A program made the position numbers and the translations under genes. Positions 32,095 through 41,679 of a stretch of DNA of 64,000 nucleotides are shown here, in pieces. The stretch's first letter is position 1. Each line of letters starts with the position of its first letter. The notes under the pieces are model-generated. The model saw only the letters and a list, made by a program, of their open reading frames with translations. It searched no databases and was not told where the DNA came from. Source of the DNA: RGIG5299 sp045588575. GTDB lineage: Bacteria > Bacillota > Clostridia > Oscillospirales > RGIG5299. The stretch is taken from contig JAZNEJ010000008.1 of assembly GCA_045588575.1 (NCBI GenBank), forward strand, positions 62,001 through 126,000, written 5' to 3'.

Positions 32095-32901
32095 TTATGC
32101 TTTTCTTGCTTTAATAACGAAAGCAGCTGCGATGAGCATTGCAATCATAGAACCTGCGATAGCGATAACTTCGATATCAGCAGTGTCCGGAACGTAGGGA
32201 GAGTTGAAGTAAACTTCGGTTCCTGCAGCGGTGGTGATTCTAACGTTTCTGAACTTGGGGAGCTCAGTAGGAGCGGGATCGGTGGGATTGTCTTTTTCCT
32301 GACCGAGGAGGATATATTCGCCAATACCGTCAGAACCATTACCTGCCAATTCGATAGCTGCAACTTTGAGGTTGCCGTTTAAATAGAAATCCATATAACC
32401 GGCATCAACAACAAATTTAACAGTGTTCCAACCGCCAACAACCCATTCAGGAACGGTGGATTCGGTTCCAGAGATGAACTGGGTTAGCTCAGGACCAACG
32501 CCGTATTGGCCGAAAGCGTAGCCGTAACTGTTAGTATAAGCATGCATTCTGTAAACGAAAGCAGCTGCGCCGGGCCAACCGTAAGAAGAAGCACCGATTG
32601 CGATAATGGGTTCTACGCCGCCTCCAATGAAGGGATCTACAGAACCGGGAATAAATACGTCGACTTCAACGGTGTAAGAATCGGGAAGTTCTTTGGTGTA
32701 AACGATACCGATGTGATTGCCATTTGCGTTCTCGTCAATTTCAAGGTAGCCTTCTTCGGTGTAGTTGATGTTTGTTCCGAATTCAATGCCGGAACCATCA
32801 AGAATCTCCCAGCCTTCAGGAAGAGCTGCTGATGCTGATGAGGTGAGGCAAAGTGCAAATGCGAGGCAAAGCACTGTTGCTAATGCTAATACTTTTTTCA
32901 T
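32095..32901 (-). CDS. Secreted, cell-wall-anchored beta-sandwich protein
   Basis: 268 aa. A signal peptide is clear (MKKVLALATVLCLAFALCLTSSASA, cleavage near 25). The mature part has a pattern of beta strands with GGWNTVKFVVDAGYMDFYLNGN, like laminin-G/concanavalin-type domains (DUF1080-like). The C-terminus has VPDTAD, a membrane helix (about 238-262) and KARKA, resembling a variant sortase signal. It may bind or sense glycans at the surface; the function is unknown. AAAGGAG precedes the start and a promoter lies at 32955-32983. Confidence 0.72.
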   Translation of the reverse strand: MKKVLALATVLCLAFALCLTSSASAALPEGWEILDGSGIEFGTNINYTEEGYLEIDENANGNHIGIVYTKELPDSYTVEVDVFIPGSVDPFIGGGVEPIIAIGASSYGWPGAAAFVYRMHAYTNSYGYAFGQYGVGPELTQFISGTESTVPEWVVGGWNTVKFVVDAGYMDFYLNGNLKVAAIELAGNGSDGIGEYILLGQEKDNPTDPAPTELPKFRNVRITTAAGTEVYFNSPYVPDTADIEVIAIAGSMIAMLIAAAFVIKARKA

Positions 32902-32954
32902 TGTTTTTTCTCCTTTATTTAAATTTTGGTTTACAAAAAGTATTTGGTGATTAT

Positions 32955-32983
32955 AGTATAACCCATTTTTGTCTATTTTTCAA
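32955..32983 (-). promoter_or_regulatory. Promoter of the secreted surface protein
   Basis: On the - strand TTGAAA (32983-32978), 17-base spacer, TATACT (32960-32955). Confidence 0.65.
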
Positions 32984-33120
32984 TTGTAAATAATTACAAA
33001 ATTAATTACAGAATTTTGTGCAAAATAAACAAAAAGATGCATAAAAGAATGTATAAAGCGCTTAACTTTGCATACTTTTTGAATATACAGATATTAAGCG
33101 GTTAAAACGTTATGTAAAAA

Positions 33121-33480
33121 TCAGCGTTTTTTGCCGCCTCTGCCGCCTCTTTTAGCTTCGGTAACACGCTTTAAGTCCGACATTTTTTCTTCGCTTTTTT
33201 GTTTAAACTTTAAAAGCATATCTTCAAACGATTCGGTTTTCTTGGGCTCAACTACAGCCTTCGCCATTGAAAGAGAAATTTTGCCTGCATCGGTTGAAAG
33301 CACTTTAACCCTAACGGCGTCGTTTAATTTGACGTATTCGTTTAAGTCTTTAACGTAATCCTTTGAAACCTCGGAAATGTGCACCATGCCCGTGGTTTTT
33401 TCATCGAGTGATACGAAAACGCCGAATTTTGTAATTCCTGTAACTTTGCCCTCTAAAATTTGTCCTGCTTCGAGATTCAT
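33121..33480 (-). CDS. yabR: S1-domain RNA-binding protein (YabR-like)
   Basis: 119 aa. One S1 domain at about 3-72 (GQILEGKVTGITKFGVFVSL...GMVHISEVSKDYV) and a basic tail ending RGGRGGKKR. It closes the yabP-yabQ-divIC-yabR cluster, the same order as in Bacillus, which supports the name. S1 proteins of this type associate with ribosomes or act as general stress proteins; a precise role is not known. Confidence 0.87.
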   Translation of the reverse strand: MNLEAGQILEGKVTGITKFGVFVSLDEKTTGMVHISEVSKDYVKDLNEYVKLNDAVRVKVLSTDAGKISLSMAKAVVEPKKTESFEDMLLKFKQKSEEKMSDLKRVTEAKRGGRGGKKR

Positions 33481-33506
33481 AAAAAGAAAACAATCCTCCG
33501 AATTTT

Positions 33507-33788
33507 TTATCTTTTGGTAATATCGTTATAAATTATTTCGCCGGGGAACGAGTAGTTATATTTCATTCTCGCATAACGCTCGATAATATCGCGCTCGTCG
33601 GCGGTTAAAAGGTCGGAAAGCTCGGCTTTTTGATATTCAAGAGTTTGATAATATTTTTTCAAAGCCTCAATTTCCTGTTGTTTTGCCGAAAGGTCGGCGA
33701 AGCTTTTAAAAACGGTGAAAAGCAAAAAAACGAAAACCGATATTAAGAAAATCTTAGTTATTTTTTTAATAATTGGATTATTCTTCAT
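33507..33788 (-). CDS. divIC: Septum formation initiator DivIC/FtsB-like
   Basis: 93 aa. A membrane helix (about 9-30) is followed by a coiled coil (about 33-65, SAKQQEIEALKKYYQTLEYQKAEL) and a short extracytoplasmic C-terminus with ERYARMKYNYSFPGE. This is the DivIC/FtsB bitopic layout; it binds FtsL and DivIB at the division site. Its position between yabQ and yabR supports DivIC. Confidence 0.88.
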   Translation of the reverse strand: MKNNPIIKKITKIFLISVFVFLLFTVFKSFADLSAKQQEIEALKKYYQTLEYQKAELSDLLTADERDIIERYARMKYNYSFPGEIIYNDITKR

Positions 33789-33831
33789 TTTTTACCTCCC
33801 CGTCCGTAAGCTTAAATAGCTTATTACTATT

Positions 33832-34287
33832 TTACAACCTTTTTTTGTTTTTTGGAAGAGGTTTTTCTATTTTTTTTAATTTATTTTTATTTTTTTTGAA
33901 AATATTGAAGAAATAAAGGCGATATGCCCTTTTAGAGCCTTTTCGTTTAGTTTTAAACGCCTCGATTTTCTCCTTTAAAGCCCCTATTTTTCGGGCGCGA
34001 AGCCGTGTGAAAAGTCGGCTTAAAGTAAAATAAAAAATAAAGAACCCCAAAAACACCGAAACAACGGGAAAAACCGAAAATCCGCCGTAGCTTATTTTTG
34101 CAAAAAAGCACCACGATAAAAATGTGAAGATAAGCCAAAAAATAACGTCCTCAATTATAACCGCAACAAGCGAATTTAATATAATAACTCTAACGGTGCG
34201 AAAAAGCTCGAACAAAAGACCTATGAAAAGTCCGAACAAAAGTCCTTGCAATGCCGTGGTAAGCTCAAAGGAAAGCGATAAATTCAT
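33832..34287 (-). CDS. yabQ: Spore cortex biosynthesis protein YabQ
   Basis: 151 aa with about four membrane helices in the first 100 residues (LQGLLFGLFIGLLFELFR is a family pattern) and a strongly basic tail. YabQ is an outer forespore membrane protein needed for cortex formation in Bacillus. It follows yabP, with 18 bases between them, as in other spore formers. Supports sporulation in this organism. Confidence 0.87.
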   Translation of the reverse strand: MNLSLSFELTTALQGLLFGLFIGLLFELFRTVRVIILNSLVAVIIEDVIFWLIFTFLSWCFFAKISYGGFSVFPVVSVFLGFFIFYFTLSRLFTRLRARKIGALKEKIEAFKTKRKGSKRAYRLYFFNIFKKNKNKLKKIEKPLPKNKKRL

Positions 34288-34305
34288 AGCAAAAGCTCCA
34301 ACGGG

Positions 34306-34584
34306 TTATTTAAAAAGCCTTGAAAAAACGCCGCGTTTTTCAGAGGAATCCTCACTGTAAAATAACGCTTCAATTTCACCTTCCACCGTAATTTCGCCAA
34401 TATCAACCGAAAGCTTGCCTATTTTAAGTCCCTCGCCCTTAACGGTTAAGCTTCCGAAATCGGTGGTAACCGAAACGTGCTGTGAATCGAAATCAATAAC
34501 GTCGGTAACGCCCGTTAACGAAAGTCTTTCTCGGTTTTGAACCTCAACGCCGTGTTGCTTTTTCTGTAATTTTTCTTCAACCAT
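34306..34584 (-). CDS. yabP: Sporulation protein YabP
   Basis: 92 aa, a small beta-rich protein of the YabP/YqfC family: RERLSLTGVTDVIDFDSQHV and GSLTVKGEGLKIGKL are recognisable. In Bacillus it is a mother-cell sporulation gene under sigma-E control; I did not find a confident sigma-E promoter here. It starts the yabP-yabQ-divIC-yabR run. Confidence 0.87.
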   Translation of the reverse strand: MVEEKLQKKQHGVEVQNRERLSLTGVTDVIDFDSQHVSVTTDFGSLTVKGEGLKIGKLSVDIGEITVEGEIEALFYSEDSSEKRGVFSRLFK

Positions 34585-34673
34585 TTAAATTGCCCCTTTT
34601 CCTTGTTTTTGTTAATAATATTCGGCGTTAATGCAATATATGATTTTTTAGTCTTAAACGGTTTAACTTTTTG

Positions 34674-34702
34674 TTGTTAGTTTGAGTTATTTATGTTATA
34701 AT
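34674..34702 (+). promoter_or_regulatory. Extended -10 promoter of the U32 peptidase gene
   Basis: TTGTTA (34674-34679), 17-base spacer, TATAAT (34697-34702) with TG at 34694-34695. It places the start of transcription after the first in-frame ATG of the open frame and supports ATG 34733. Confidence 0.75.
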
Positions 34703-34732
34703 AGGTTATATTATATGAAAAGAGAAGGCAAA

Positions 34733-36004
34733 ATGAACGGTTTGCAAAAAATAAAAAAGCCCGAGCTTCTTTCGCCTGCGGGCAATTTTGAAAAATTAAA
34801 ATCCGCCTATCTTTACGGAGCAGATGCCGCATACGTTGGCGGAAAGCTTTTCGGAATGAGAGCGGCGGCAGGAAATTTCAGCGTCGGCGAGCTTATTGAA
34901 GCCGCAAATTACGCTCACAAGCTTAATAAAAAGCTTTATTTAACCTTAAACACAATGCCGCACGCCGACGAATATGCTCCCCTTAAAAAGTTTCTAAACG
35001 AAATTAAAGAAAGCAAAATAGACGCCTTAATAGTCGCCGACCTCGGTGTTTTAAATCTCGTTAAGCAAATTATGCCCGAAACCGATATTCACATTTCAAC
35101 TCAGGCGGGAATTGTAAGCCCCGAGGCCGCCCTTGCCTATGCTAACCTCGGCGCATCCCGCGTGGTTTTGGCAAGAGAGCTTTCGCTTTCCGAAATTAAA
35201 GAAATAAGAGCTTCTTTGCCCGAAACCGTTGAAATTGAAGCCTTCGTTCACGGCTCAATGTGCGTTTCACACAGCGGAAGATGTATGCTTTCGCACCATC
35301 TCACAAACAGAGATGCAAACCGCGGCGCTTGCACTCAGCCTTGCCGTTGGAATTACAAAATAGTTGAAGAAAAAAGGCCCGATATTCCGCTTCCCATTTA
35401 CGAAAACGAGCTTGGCACCTTTATAATGTCATCGAAAGATATGTGCACGGTTGAGCTTATTCCCGAGCTTATTAAGGCAGGAATTAACAGCTTTAAAATT
35501 GAGGGACGAATGAAAAGCGCATACTATACTGCTCTCGTTACAAACGCCTACCGCATTGCAATAGACGATTATTTTAAAAATCCCGATGAATACTCGCTTA
35601 ATCCGCTCATTTTAGATGAGCTTGAAAGCGTTTCGCACCGTGAATATTGCACGGGCTATTATTCCGATTCACCCTTTGATGAAGCAAATCTTTGTTCCAC
35701 AACGGGCTACATAAGAGAAAAGGCATATTTTGCAACCTGCGACGACAACGGCGTTATTCCCGAAAATCTCGTTAAAGAAAACGAAAACGGAAGGCTTTAC
35801 GCCTTTATTCAGAAAAACAAGGTTTCAATTAACGACAAAGCCGACGTTATTTCGCCGGGGAAGGTTGGAAGAAAATTCACCGTAACCGAGCTTTACAACG
35901 AAAAAGGCGAGGGAATTTCCTCTGCACCCCATGCGGAAATGCGGTTTTTTGTGCGAATCCCCTTTGAAGTTAAAACGGGCGACATCATGCGCTCGGGCGA
36001 ATAA
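34733..36004 (+). CDS. U32-family peptidase / tRNA hydroxylation-type protein
   Basis: 423 aa from ATG 34733 (GAGAAGG upstream). The U32 signature EAFVHGSMCVSHSGRCMLS (about 170-188) and further cysteines in GACTQPCRW are conserved; such Cys sets bind an iron-sulfur cluster in characterised relatives. Several U32 members (TrhP, RlhA, UbiU/V) hydroxylate RNA or quinones, so TrhP-like prephenate-dependent tRNA ho5U34 formation is the likeliest role. Peptidase activity is not implied. The gene is alone, with its own terminator. Confidence 0.85.
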   Translation: MNGLQKIKKPELLSPAGNFEKLKSAYLYGADAAYVGGKLFGMRAAAGNFSVGELIEAANYAHKLNKKLYLTLNTMPHADEYAPLKKFLNEIKESKIDALIVADLGVLNLVKQIMPETDIHISTQAGIVSPEAALAYANLGASRVVLARELSLSEIKEIRASLPETVEIEAFVHGSMCVSHSGRCMLSHHLTNRDANRGACTQPCRWNYKIVEEKRPDIPLPIYENELGTFIMSSKDMCTVELIPELIKAGINSFKIEGRMKSAYYTALVTNAYRIAIDDYFKNPDEYSLNPLILDELESVSHREYCTGYYSDSPFDEANLCSTTGYIREKAYFATCDDNGVIPENLVKENENGRLYAFIQKNKVSINDKADVISPGKVGRKFTVTELYNEKGEGISSAPHAEMRFFVRIPFEVKTGDIMRSGE

Positions 36005-36009
36005 AATAA

Positions 36010-36034
36010 AAAACTCCCAAACGGGAGTTTTTTT
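36010..36034. terminator. Terminator between the U32 gene and plsX
   Basis: AAACTCCC pairs with GGGAGTTT across AAAC, with T-run to the right and A-run to the left (T-run on the - strand). Confidence 0.9.
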
Positions 36035-36043
36035 GTTTTTAAA

Positions 36044-37039
36044 TTATTCTTCCTCTTTTTTAGAGAATTTTTCGGCGAAAATCTCGCAAATTTTACCCTC
36101 AACCGCCGTTGCCGCCTGATTAACCGCAACAGAGAAAGCAACCGCATCGGCATTACCGTGAGCTTTTATAACGGGGACTTTAACGCCTAAAATTATTGCG
36201 CCGCCGTATTGCTTGGAATCGAATTCCTTTTTGAATTTTTTAACGCCGCCCAAAATGAAGAGCGAGCCGAAAATTCTAACGGGATTTGCCGTGAGCATAT
36301 TTTTTATTTTTCCGGTAATTAACTTGCTCATACCCTCAAGCGATTTTAAAATAACGTTGCCTGTAAAGCCGTCGCAAACAACAACGTCGGCGTCGCCGAG
36401 CATAATTTGGTTGCCCTCTACGTAGCCAACAAAATTTAAATCGGCTTTTTCAAGCATTGCCTTTGCCTCTCTGGTGAGGTCTGTTCCCTTATGCTCCTCT
36501 TTGCCGTTTGAAACAAGACCGACACGGGCGTTAGCCTTACCCAAAACCTTTTCGGAATAAACTGCGCCCATTTCGCCAAACTGTGCGAGATATTCGGGCT
36601 TAACCTCAACGTTTGCGCCTGCATCCAAAAGAACTACGGGGCCGTTTTTCGAAGGTAAAACGGGAGCGAAGGCAGGGCGCAACACTCCGCCTATTCTCTT
36701 AACCAAAAGAGTTGCGCCGGTTATTAAAGCGCCGCTGTTTCCCGTTGAAACAACCGCATCGCATTCACCGTTTGCCGCCGCGGCAAGCGCAAGCGACATT
36801 GAGCTTTCTTTTTTTGCCTTTAAAACGTCTCTGGCGTTATCGTGCATTTCAATAACCACTTCGGTATGGCGAATTTCAACGTCCGCCTTGGAATTAAGCT
36901 CTGAAAGGGTTTCTTCAATTTCTTCTTTTTTTCCGAAAAGAACTATTTTATAACCGTGTTTTTCAGCAGCCGAAACAGCGCCCTTAACAAGTTCCTTTGA
37001 GCCTCTGTCTCCGCCCATTACGTCTATTGCGATTTTCAA
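36044..37039 (-). CDS. plsX: Phosphate acyltransferase PlsX
   Basis: 331 aa. It opens MKIAIDVMGGDRG and has STGNSGALITG, LLDAGANVEVKPE and VVCDGFTGNVILKSLEG, all PlsX hallmarks. PlsX converts acyl-ACP to acyl-phosphate for phospholipid synthesis. It overlaps trmFO by 4 bp. fapR, fabD and acpP, its frequent neighbours, are not in the window. Confidence 0.96.
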   Translation of the reverse strand: MKIAIDVMGGDRGSKELVKGAVSAAEKHGYKIVLFGKKEEIEETLSELNSKADVEIRHTEVVIEMHDNARDVLKAKKESSMSLALAAAANGECDAVVSTGNSGALITGATLLVKRIGGVLRPAFAPVLPSKNGPVVLLDAGANVEVKPEYLAQFGEMGAVYSEKVLGKANARVGLVSNGKEEHKGTDLTREAKAMLEKADLNFVGYVEGNQIMLGDADVVVCDGFTGNVILKSLEGMSKLITGKIKNMLTANPVRIFGSLFILGGVKKFKKEFDSKQYGGAIILGVKVPVIKAHGNADAVAFSVAVNQAATAVEGKICEIFAEKFSKKEEE

Positions 37040-38349
37040 AAAATCAAACCCTCTTTCATCATATTTTCAATAATCGAAATGCCTCTTTTGGCAACGAATT
37101 CTTTTCTGTTTGCTCTGCCCTTTATTTTCATATTGCAACTGTCCACAATGCCGAAATTTATGTTCATCGGCTGAAAATCCTCGTTAGGCGAGGAAATATA
37201 TCTTGCTAAAGCACCCGTGGCAGTCTCGCCCGATAAAACGAGCGGTTCTTTTTCCAAACAAAGTCTTGCGGCGTTAATACCTGCAAGAAGTCCCGACGAC
37301 GCCGACTCAATGTAGCCTTCAACGCCCGTCATTTGTCCCGCAAAGAAAAGATTGGGATATTTTTTTGCCGAATAGGTTGCCGTTAAAGCCTTGGGGGAAT
37401 TTATAAAGGTGTTTCTGTGCATAACGCCGTAACGCACGAATTCGGCGTTTTCAAGGCCGGGAATCATTGAAAAAACACGCTTTTGCTCGCCGAAAGTGAG
37501 ATGCGTTTGAAATCCCACCAAGTTAAAAAGCGTTTTTGCCGCATTATCTTGCCTTAACTGCACAACGGCGTAGGGTGCCGAGCCGTCTTTATTTCTTATT
37601 CCAACGGGCTTTAAGTTTCCGAAACGAAGAGTGTCTATTCCTCTTCTTGCCATTTCTTCAACGGGCATACAACCCTCGAAAACCTTAAACTCCGTTTCTT
37701 CAAATTCCTTTAATTTAACTGTTTCGGCGTTTATAAGAGCCTCGTAAAATGCGAGATATTCCTCTTTGCTCATAGGACAGTTTATGTAGTCGTTATCGCC
37801 CTTATTATAGCGTGATGCAAAAAACGCCTTTTCGGTGTTTATGCTTTCAAGCGTTACAATGGGAGCGGCGGCATCGAAGAAATAAAGATAATCCTCTCCC
37901 AAAAGCTTTTTTATAGCTTCAAAAAGGGAGGGCGTTGTTAACGGGCCCGATGCGCAAACCGTTATTTTTTCGGGATTTATCTCGGTTACTTCCTCCGAAA
38001 CAACCGTTATTAAGGTGTTATTTTTAATTTTATCGGTGATATATTGCGAAAAGCCTTCACGGTCTACCGCCAAAGCGCCCCCTGCGGGAACGCGCGTTAG
38101 GTCGGCGGCCTCCATAACCACCGAGCCCATAAGACGAAGCTCCTCTTTGAGCATTCCGGGGCCGTTTGCAAGACCTGCCGCCCTAAGAGAATTCGAGCAA
38201 ACAAGCTCGCCGAATTTTTCGCTGTGGTGGGCAGGCGTTAATTTGGGCTTCATTTCACGCAATATAACGGGAATACCGTGCTTTGCGATTGCAAGAGCGG
38301 CTTCGCTTCCCGCAAGGCCTGCGCCTATAACTTCAATCGGCTCAGTCAT
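37036..38349 (-). CDS. trmFO: Methylenetetrahydrofolate-tRNA-(uracil-5-)-methyltransferase
   Basis: 437 aa. FAD site GAGLAGSEAAL (about 9-19), LVCSNSLRAAGLANGPG (near 50-66) with a conserved Cys, and FEGCMPVEEMARRG (about 218-231) with the second Cys. TrmFO makes m5U54 in the T-loop of tRNA using folate and FAD. It overlaps topA by 8 bp and plsX by 4 bp. The topA-trmFO pairing is common in Firmicutes. Confidence 0.97.
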   Translation of the reverse strand: MTEPIEVIGAGLAGSEAALAIAKHGIPVILREMKPKLTPAHHSEKFGELVCSNSLRAAGLANGPGMLKEELRLMGSVVMEAADLTRVPAGGALAVDREGFSQYITDKIKNNTLITVVSEEVTEINPEKITVCASGPLTTPSLFEAIKKLLGEDYLYFFDAAAPIVTLESINTEKAFFASRYNKGDNDYINCPMSKEEYLAFYEALINAETVKLKEFEETEFKVFEGCMPVEEMARRGIDTLRFGNLKPVGIRNKDGSAPYAVVQLRQDNAAKTLFNLVGFQTHLTFGEQKRVFSMIPGLENAEFVRYGVMHRNTFINSPKALTATYSAKKYPNLFFAGQMTGVEGYIESASSGLLAGINAARLCLEKEPLVLSGETATGALARYISSPNEDFQPMNINFGIVDSCNMKIKGRANRKEFVAKRGISIIENMMKEGLIF

Positions 38350-40438
38350 TTGCGGCTCCCTTTTTCTTTAAGGGAGCGGTGTAACCGCATTCCTTTGAAC
38401 AGTAAATTTTTCCGTCTTTGCCCACTTTTTTAAGCAAAAATGCGCCGCAATCGGGGCAGGTTTCCTTCATGGGAGTATCCCACGTTGCAAAGTTGCATTT
38501 GGGATAATTTCCGCAACCAAAGAATTTTTTGCCTCTTTTGGTGGTTTTTTCAATTATATTTCCGCCGCATTTGGGGCAAATCGCGCCCGTTTGCGAAACG
38601 ATGGGTTTTGTAAATCTGCAAGAAGGATATTTGGGGCAGGCAAGGAATTTACCGAATCTGCCAGAACGAATAACGAGTCGGCTTTGGCAGTTGGGACAAA
38701 GCTCCTCGCTTTCCTCCTCTTTAATTTTAAATTTCTGACCTTTTAACTCGTCTTCCGCCTTGGAAAGAGTTTTTTCAAACGGACCGTAGAAATCTTTAAC
38801 AACCTTAACCCACTTGTTTTTGCCTTCCTCAACGGAGTCGAGCTTCTTTTCCATATCGGCGGTGAATTTAACGTCGATTATATTGGGGAAGCATTTTTTC
38901 ATTAAATCGGTGGTAACGGTGCCGAGCTCGGTTGCCTTATAGTTTCTCTTTTCCTTTTCGGCATAGCCTCTTGCAAGGATTGTGGAGATGGTGGGAACGT
39001 ATGTTGAAGGTCTTCCTATTCCGTTTTCCTCCATTGCCTTAATTAAGGTTGCTTCGTTATAGCGTGAGGGCGGCTCGGTGAATTTTTGAACGCCGTTTAA
39101 GCTCTTCAAATTAAGCTTTTCGTTTTCGCAAAGCTCGGGGATTTTCGAAAATTCCGCCTCTTCCTCGTCGCTACCCTCAACGTAAAGCGCCGTAAAGCCC
39201 GCAAAGGTAACCTTTTGGTCGTTTGCGCGGAAAATATGGTCGCCCGCCGCAATAACAACGGTTTCGCAAGCATATTCGCAGGGCTTCATCTGGCTTGCAA
39301 CGAAACGTTCCCAAATAAGCTTATAAATCTTATATTGGTCGGTAGTTAAGCTATCTTTAATGGAAGCGGGGGTAAGCTCAACGTAAGAGGGACGAATTGC
39401 CTCGTGAGCGTCCTGCGCGCCGCTTTTGGTTTTATATCTGCGAGCGGTTTTGGGAAGAGCCTCTTGCCCGTAGTTTTCGGAAATAAAGCCTCTAACCGAC
39501 GTTAAAGCCTCCTCTGAAATACGGAGAGAGTCGGTTCTCATATAGGTTATAAGACCGGTAAGACCGTGGTTTTTAATATCAATACCTTCGTAAAGCGCCT
39601 GAGCGATACGAATGGTGGTTTTACTTGAAAAGTTGAATTTTCTCGAAGCGTCCTGCTGCAAGGTTGAGGTGGTAAAGGGCGGCGCAGGCTGACGTGTTTT
39701 GGTGCCCTTTTCAATTTCCTTAACGTAAAAATCGGCGTTTTCAATTTCTTTAATAACGGCGCTCGACTCGGCTTCGTTTTTAAGCTCGGCCTTTTTGTCA
39801 AACTTGCCCCAATATTTCGCTTCAAAGGCACGTTTGCCGTTTTCTTTAAGGAATGATGCCGAAATATTCCAATATTCCGTGGGAATGAATGCCTCGATTT
39901 CACGTTCCTTATCAACGATAAGGCGGCTTACAACCGACTGAACTCGACCTGCGGAAAGACCTTTTTTAACCTTTTTCCAAAGGAAAGGGCTCAATTTATA
40001 ACCGACAAGACGGTCAAGCACACGTCTTGCCTGTTGAGCGTCAACGAGGTCCATATTTATAGGACGGGGGTTTTTAACGCCCTCGCAAACTGCGGTTTTG
40101 GTTATTTCGTTAAAGGTAACGCGGTTTGCCGAATTTATATCTAAATTCAAAATGTTTGCCAAATGCCACGAAATTGCCTCACCCTCACGGTCGGGGTCGG
40201 TTGCGAGAATAACCGAATCGGCCTTTGCCGCCGCAGCGCGAAGCTTTGCAATAATTTCGTTTTTGCCCTTCATTTCAACGTAGTGGGGCATAAAGGTTTT
40301 AAGGTCAACCGAAATGGTTTTTTCGGGAAGGTCGCAAACATGGCCCATAGATGCCATAACGTCAAATCCGTCGCCGAGATATTTCTTAATTGTTTTTGCT
40401 TTTGAAGGAGACTCAACTATAAGTAATTTTTTTGACAT
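38342..40438 (-). CDS. topA: DNA topoisomerase I
   Basis: 698 aa, type IA. Toprim motifs are VESPSKAKTIKKYLG and DPDREGEAISWHL; the catalytic Tyr is in TYMRTDSLRIS (near 305). The C-terminus holds three Cys4-type zinc motifs: CPNC...CPKYPSC, CPKCGG...CGNYPKC and CPDCGAF...CSKEC. It relaxes negative supercoils. It lies between dprA and trmFO in the conserved dprA-topA-trmFO order. Confidence 0.97.
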   Translation of the reverse strand: MSKKLLIVESPSKAKTIKKYLGDGFDVMASMGHVCDLPEKTISVDLKTFMPHYVEMKGKNEIIAKLRAAAAKADSVILATDPDREGEAISWHLANILNLDINSANRVTFNEITKTAVCEGVKNPRPINMDLVDAQQARRVLDRLVGYKLSPFLWKKVKKGLSAGRVQSVVSRLIVDKEREIEAFIPTEYWNISASFLKENGKRAFEAKYWGKFDKKAELKNEAESSAVIKEIENADFYVKEIEKGTKTRQPAPPFTTSTLQQDASRKFNFSSKTTIRIAQALYEGIDIKNHGLTGLITYMRTDSLRISEEALTSVRGFISENYGQEALPKTARRYKTKSGAQDAHEAIRPSYVELTPASIKDSLTTDQYKIYKLIWERFVASQMKPCEYACETVVIAAGDHIFRANDQKVTFAGFTALYVEGSDEEEAEFSKIPELCENEKLNLKSLNGVQKFTEPPSRYNEATLIKAMEENGIGRPSTYVPTISTILARGYAEKEKRNYKATELGTVTTDLMKKCFPNIIDVKFTADMEKKLDSVEEGKNKWVKVVKDFYGPFEKTLSKAEDELKGQKFKIKEEESEELCPNCQSRLVIRSGRFGKFLACPKYPSCRFTKPIVSQTGAICPKCGGNIIEKTTKRGKKFFGCGNYPKCNFATWDTPMKETCPDCGAFLLKKVGKDGKIYCSKECGYTAPLKKKGAAND

Positions 40439-40467
40439 TTATATCTATCCTTTACACAGGTTATTTA

Positions 40468-41670
40468 TTATATTATTCGCTTGAAATAGCCACCGGGGAG
40501 CGCCGAAACGTTGCCGTCAAGCTCTAAAACGGTGAGAATTGAAGCAACCTCTGCCGCCGATAAGCCCGAAATCGAAACTATTTCGGAAATTGAAAGATTT
40601 TTCTCCGCAAGCAAATTAAGCACTGCGTTATGATTTTCGTTTCCCGTGTTTGCCGGCAAAAAGGGTTTTTGGTCGGTAAATTCTTCGGTTTCCGACTCTG
40701 TGTTTTTCTTTTTTAATATGCCTTTTTTCTTAATTCGTTTTTTAGGAGCCGCATTTTCGTCTTTTTCGGGACTTTTGGGGTTTATGCTGAAAATTCCCGC
40801 ATATTCCTCCAAAATATCAAGATGGTTTAGAATAAGCTTTGCCTTGCCGTCGCGGATTAACATATTCGAGCCGTCGCTTTGGCGTGAAAAAAGCGAGCCC
40901 GGCACGGCAAACAAGTCTTTCCCGTAGTCAAGAGCGTATGAAGCAGTTATAAGCGCTCCGCTCGATTTTGGCGCCTCGGCTATTAAAACGCCGTTGGCAA
41001 GACCTGCAATAATGCGGTTTCTTTTTGGAAAATTAGCTCCAAGCGGTTTTGTATCGGGCGGATATTCGCTTATAATTCCGCCACCGCTTGAAATTATTTT
41101 ATTATAAATATCTTCATTTTCTTTGGGATAACAAACGTTAACGCCCGAGCCTAAAACCGAAAAGCATTTGCCGTTTCCGTCAAGCGCGCCCATTAAAGAA
41201 AACGAGTCGATTCCTTTTGCAATGCCCGAAATAACGGTAACTCCGCTTTCGGCTAAAAGGCGCGTTAGTTTATATGCAACTTTTTCACCGTAGGGCGTTG
41301 ATTTTCTCGTGCCAACCGATGCGATTATAAGACTTTTCGGCGTTGGTAAATTGCCTTTAACAAAAAGCAAAACGGGAGCGGGAGATATGTGCCGAAGCGC
41401 TTCGGGAAATTCTTCGTCCCAAAAGGTGATAATATTTATTCCCGTTTCATTGCATCTTATAACCGTGTTTTCGGCAGAATCGAGATTTTTATCAAGATAA
41501 CAGGAATAGTCCTTAACACTTAGCCCCGCTTTTATATATTCGTTTTCATCGGCTTCAAAAGCCTCTTTTGCCGAGCCGAAGTGTTTAACGCAAACGGAAT
41601 TTCGGCGCGATGAAGCGCCGCCCTTTAAAAGAAGCCAAACTGCGTAAATATTACTGTCCGTAACAAACAT
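40468..41670 (-). CDS. dprA: DNA-processing protein DprA/Smf
   Basis: 400 aa. The Rossmann-like DprA core has SVGTRKSTPYG, ISGIAKGIDS, VLGSGVNVCYPKEN and GLIISEYP-like SGGGIISEYPPD. A C-terminal winged-helix follows (about 340-400). DprA loads RecA on incoming single-stranded DNA during transformation. The GAGGAG site sits directly against the ATG, an unusually tight spacing, so the true start may differ. It begins 9 bases after the SpoU methylase stop. Confidence 0.93.
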   Translation of the reverse strand: MFVTDSNIYAVWLLLKGGASSRRNSVCVKHFGSAKEAFEADENEYIKAGLSVKDYSCYLDKNLDSAENTVIRCNETGINIITFWDEEFPEALRHISPAPVLLFVKGNLPTPKSLIIASVGTRKSTPYGEKVAYKLTRLLAESGVTVISGIAKGIDSFSLMGALDGNGKCFSVLGSGVNVCYPKENEDIYNKIISSGGGIISEYPPDTKPLGANFPKRNRIIAGLANGVLIAEAPKSSGALITASYALDYGKDLFAVPGSLFSRQSDGSNMLIRDGKAKLILNHLDILEEYAGIFSINPKSPEKDENAAPKKRIKKKGILKKKNTESETEEFTDQKPFLPANTGNENHNAVLNLLAEKNLSISEIVSISGLSAAEVASILTVLELDGNVSALPGGYFKRII

Positions 41671-41679
41671 CTCCTCGGC

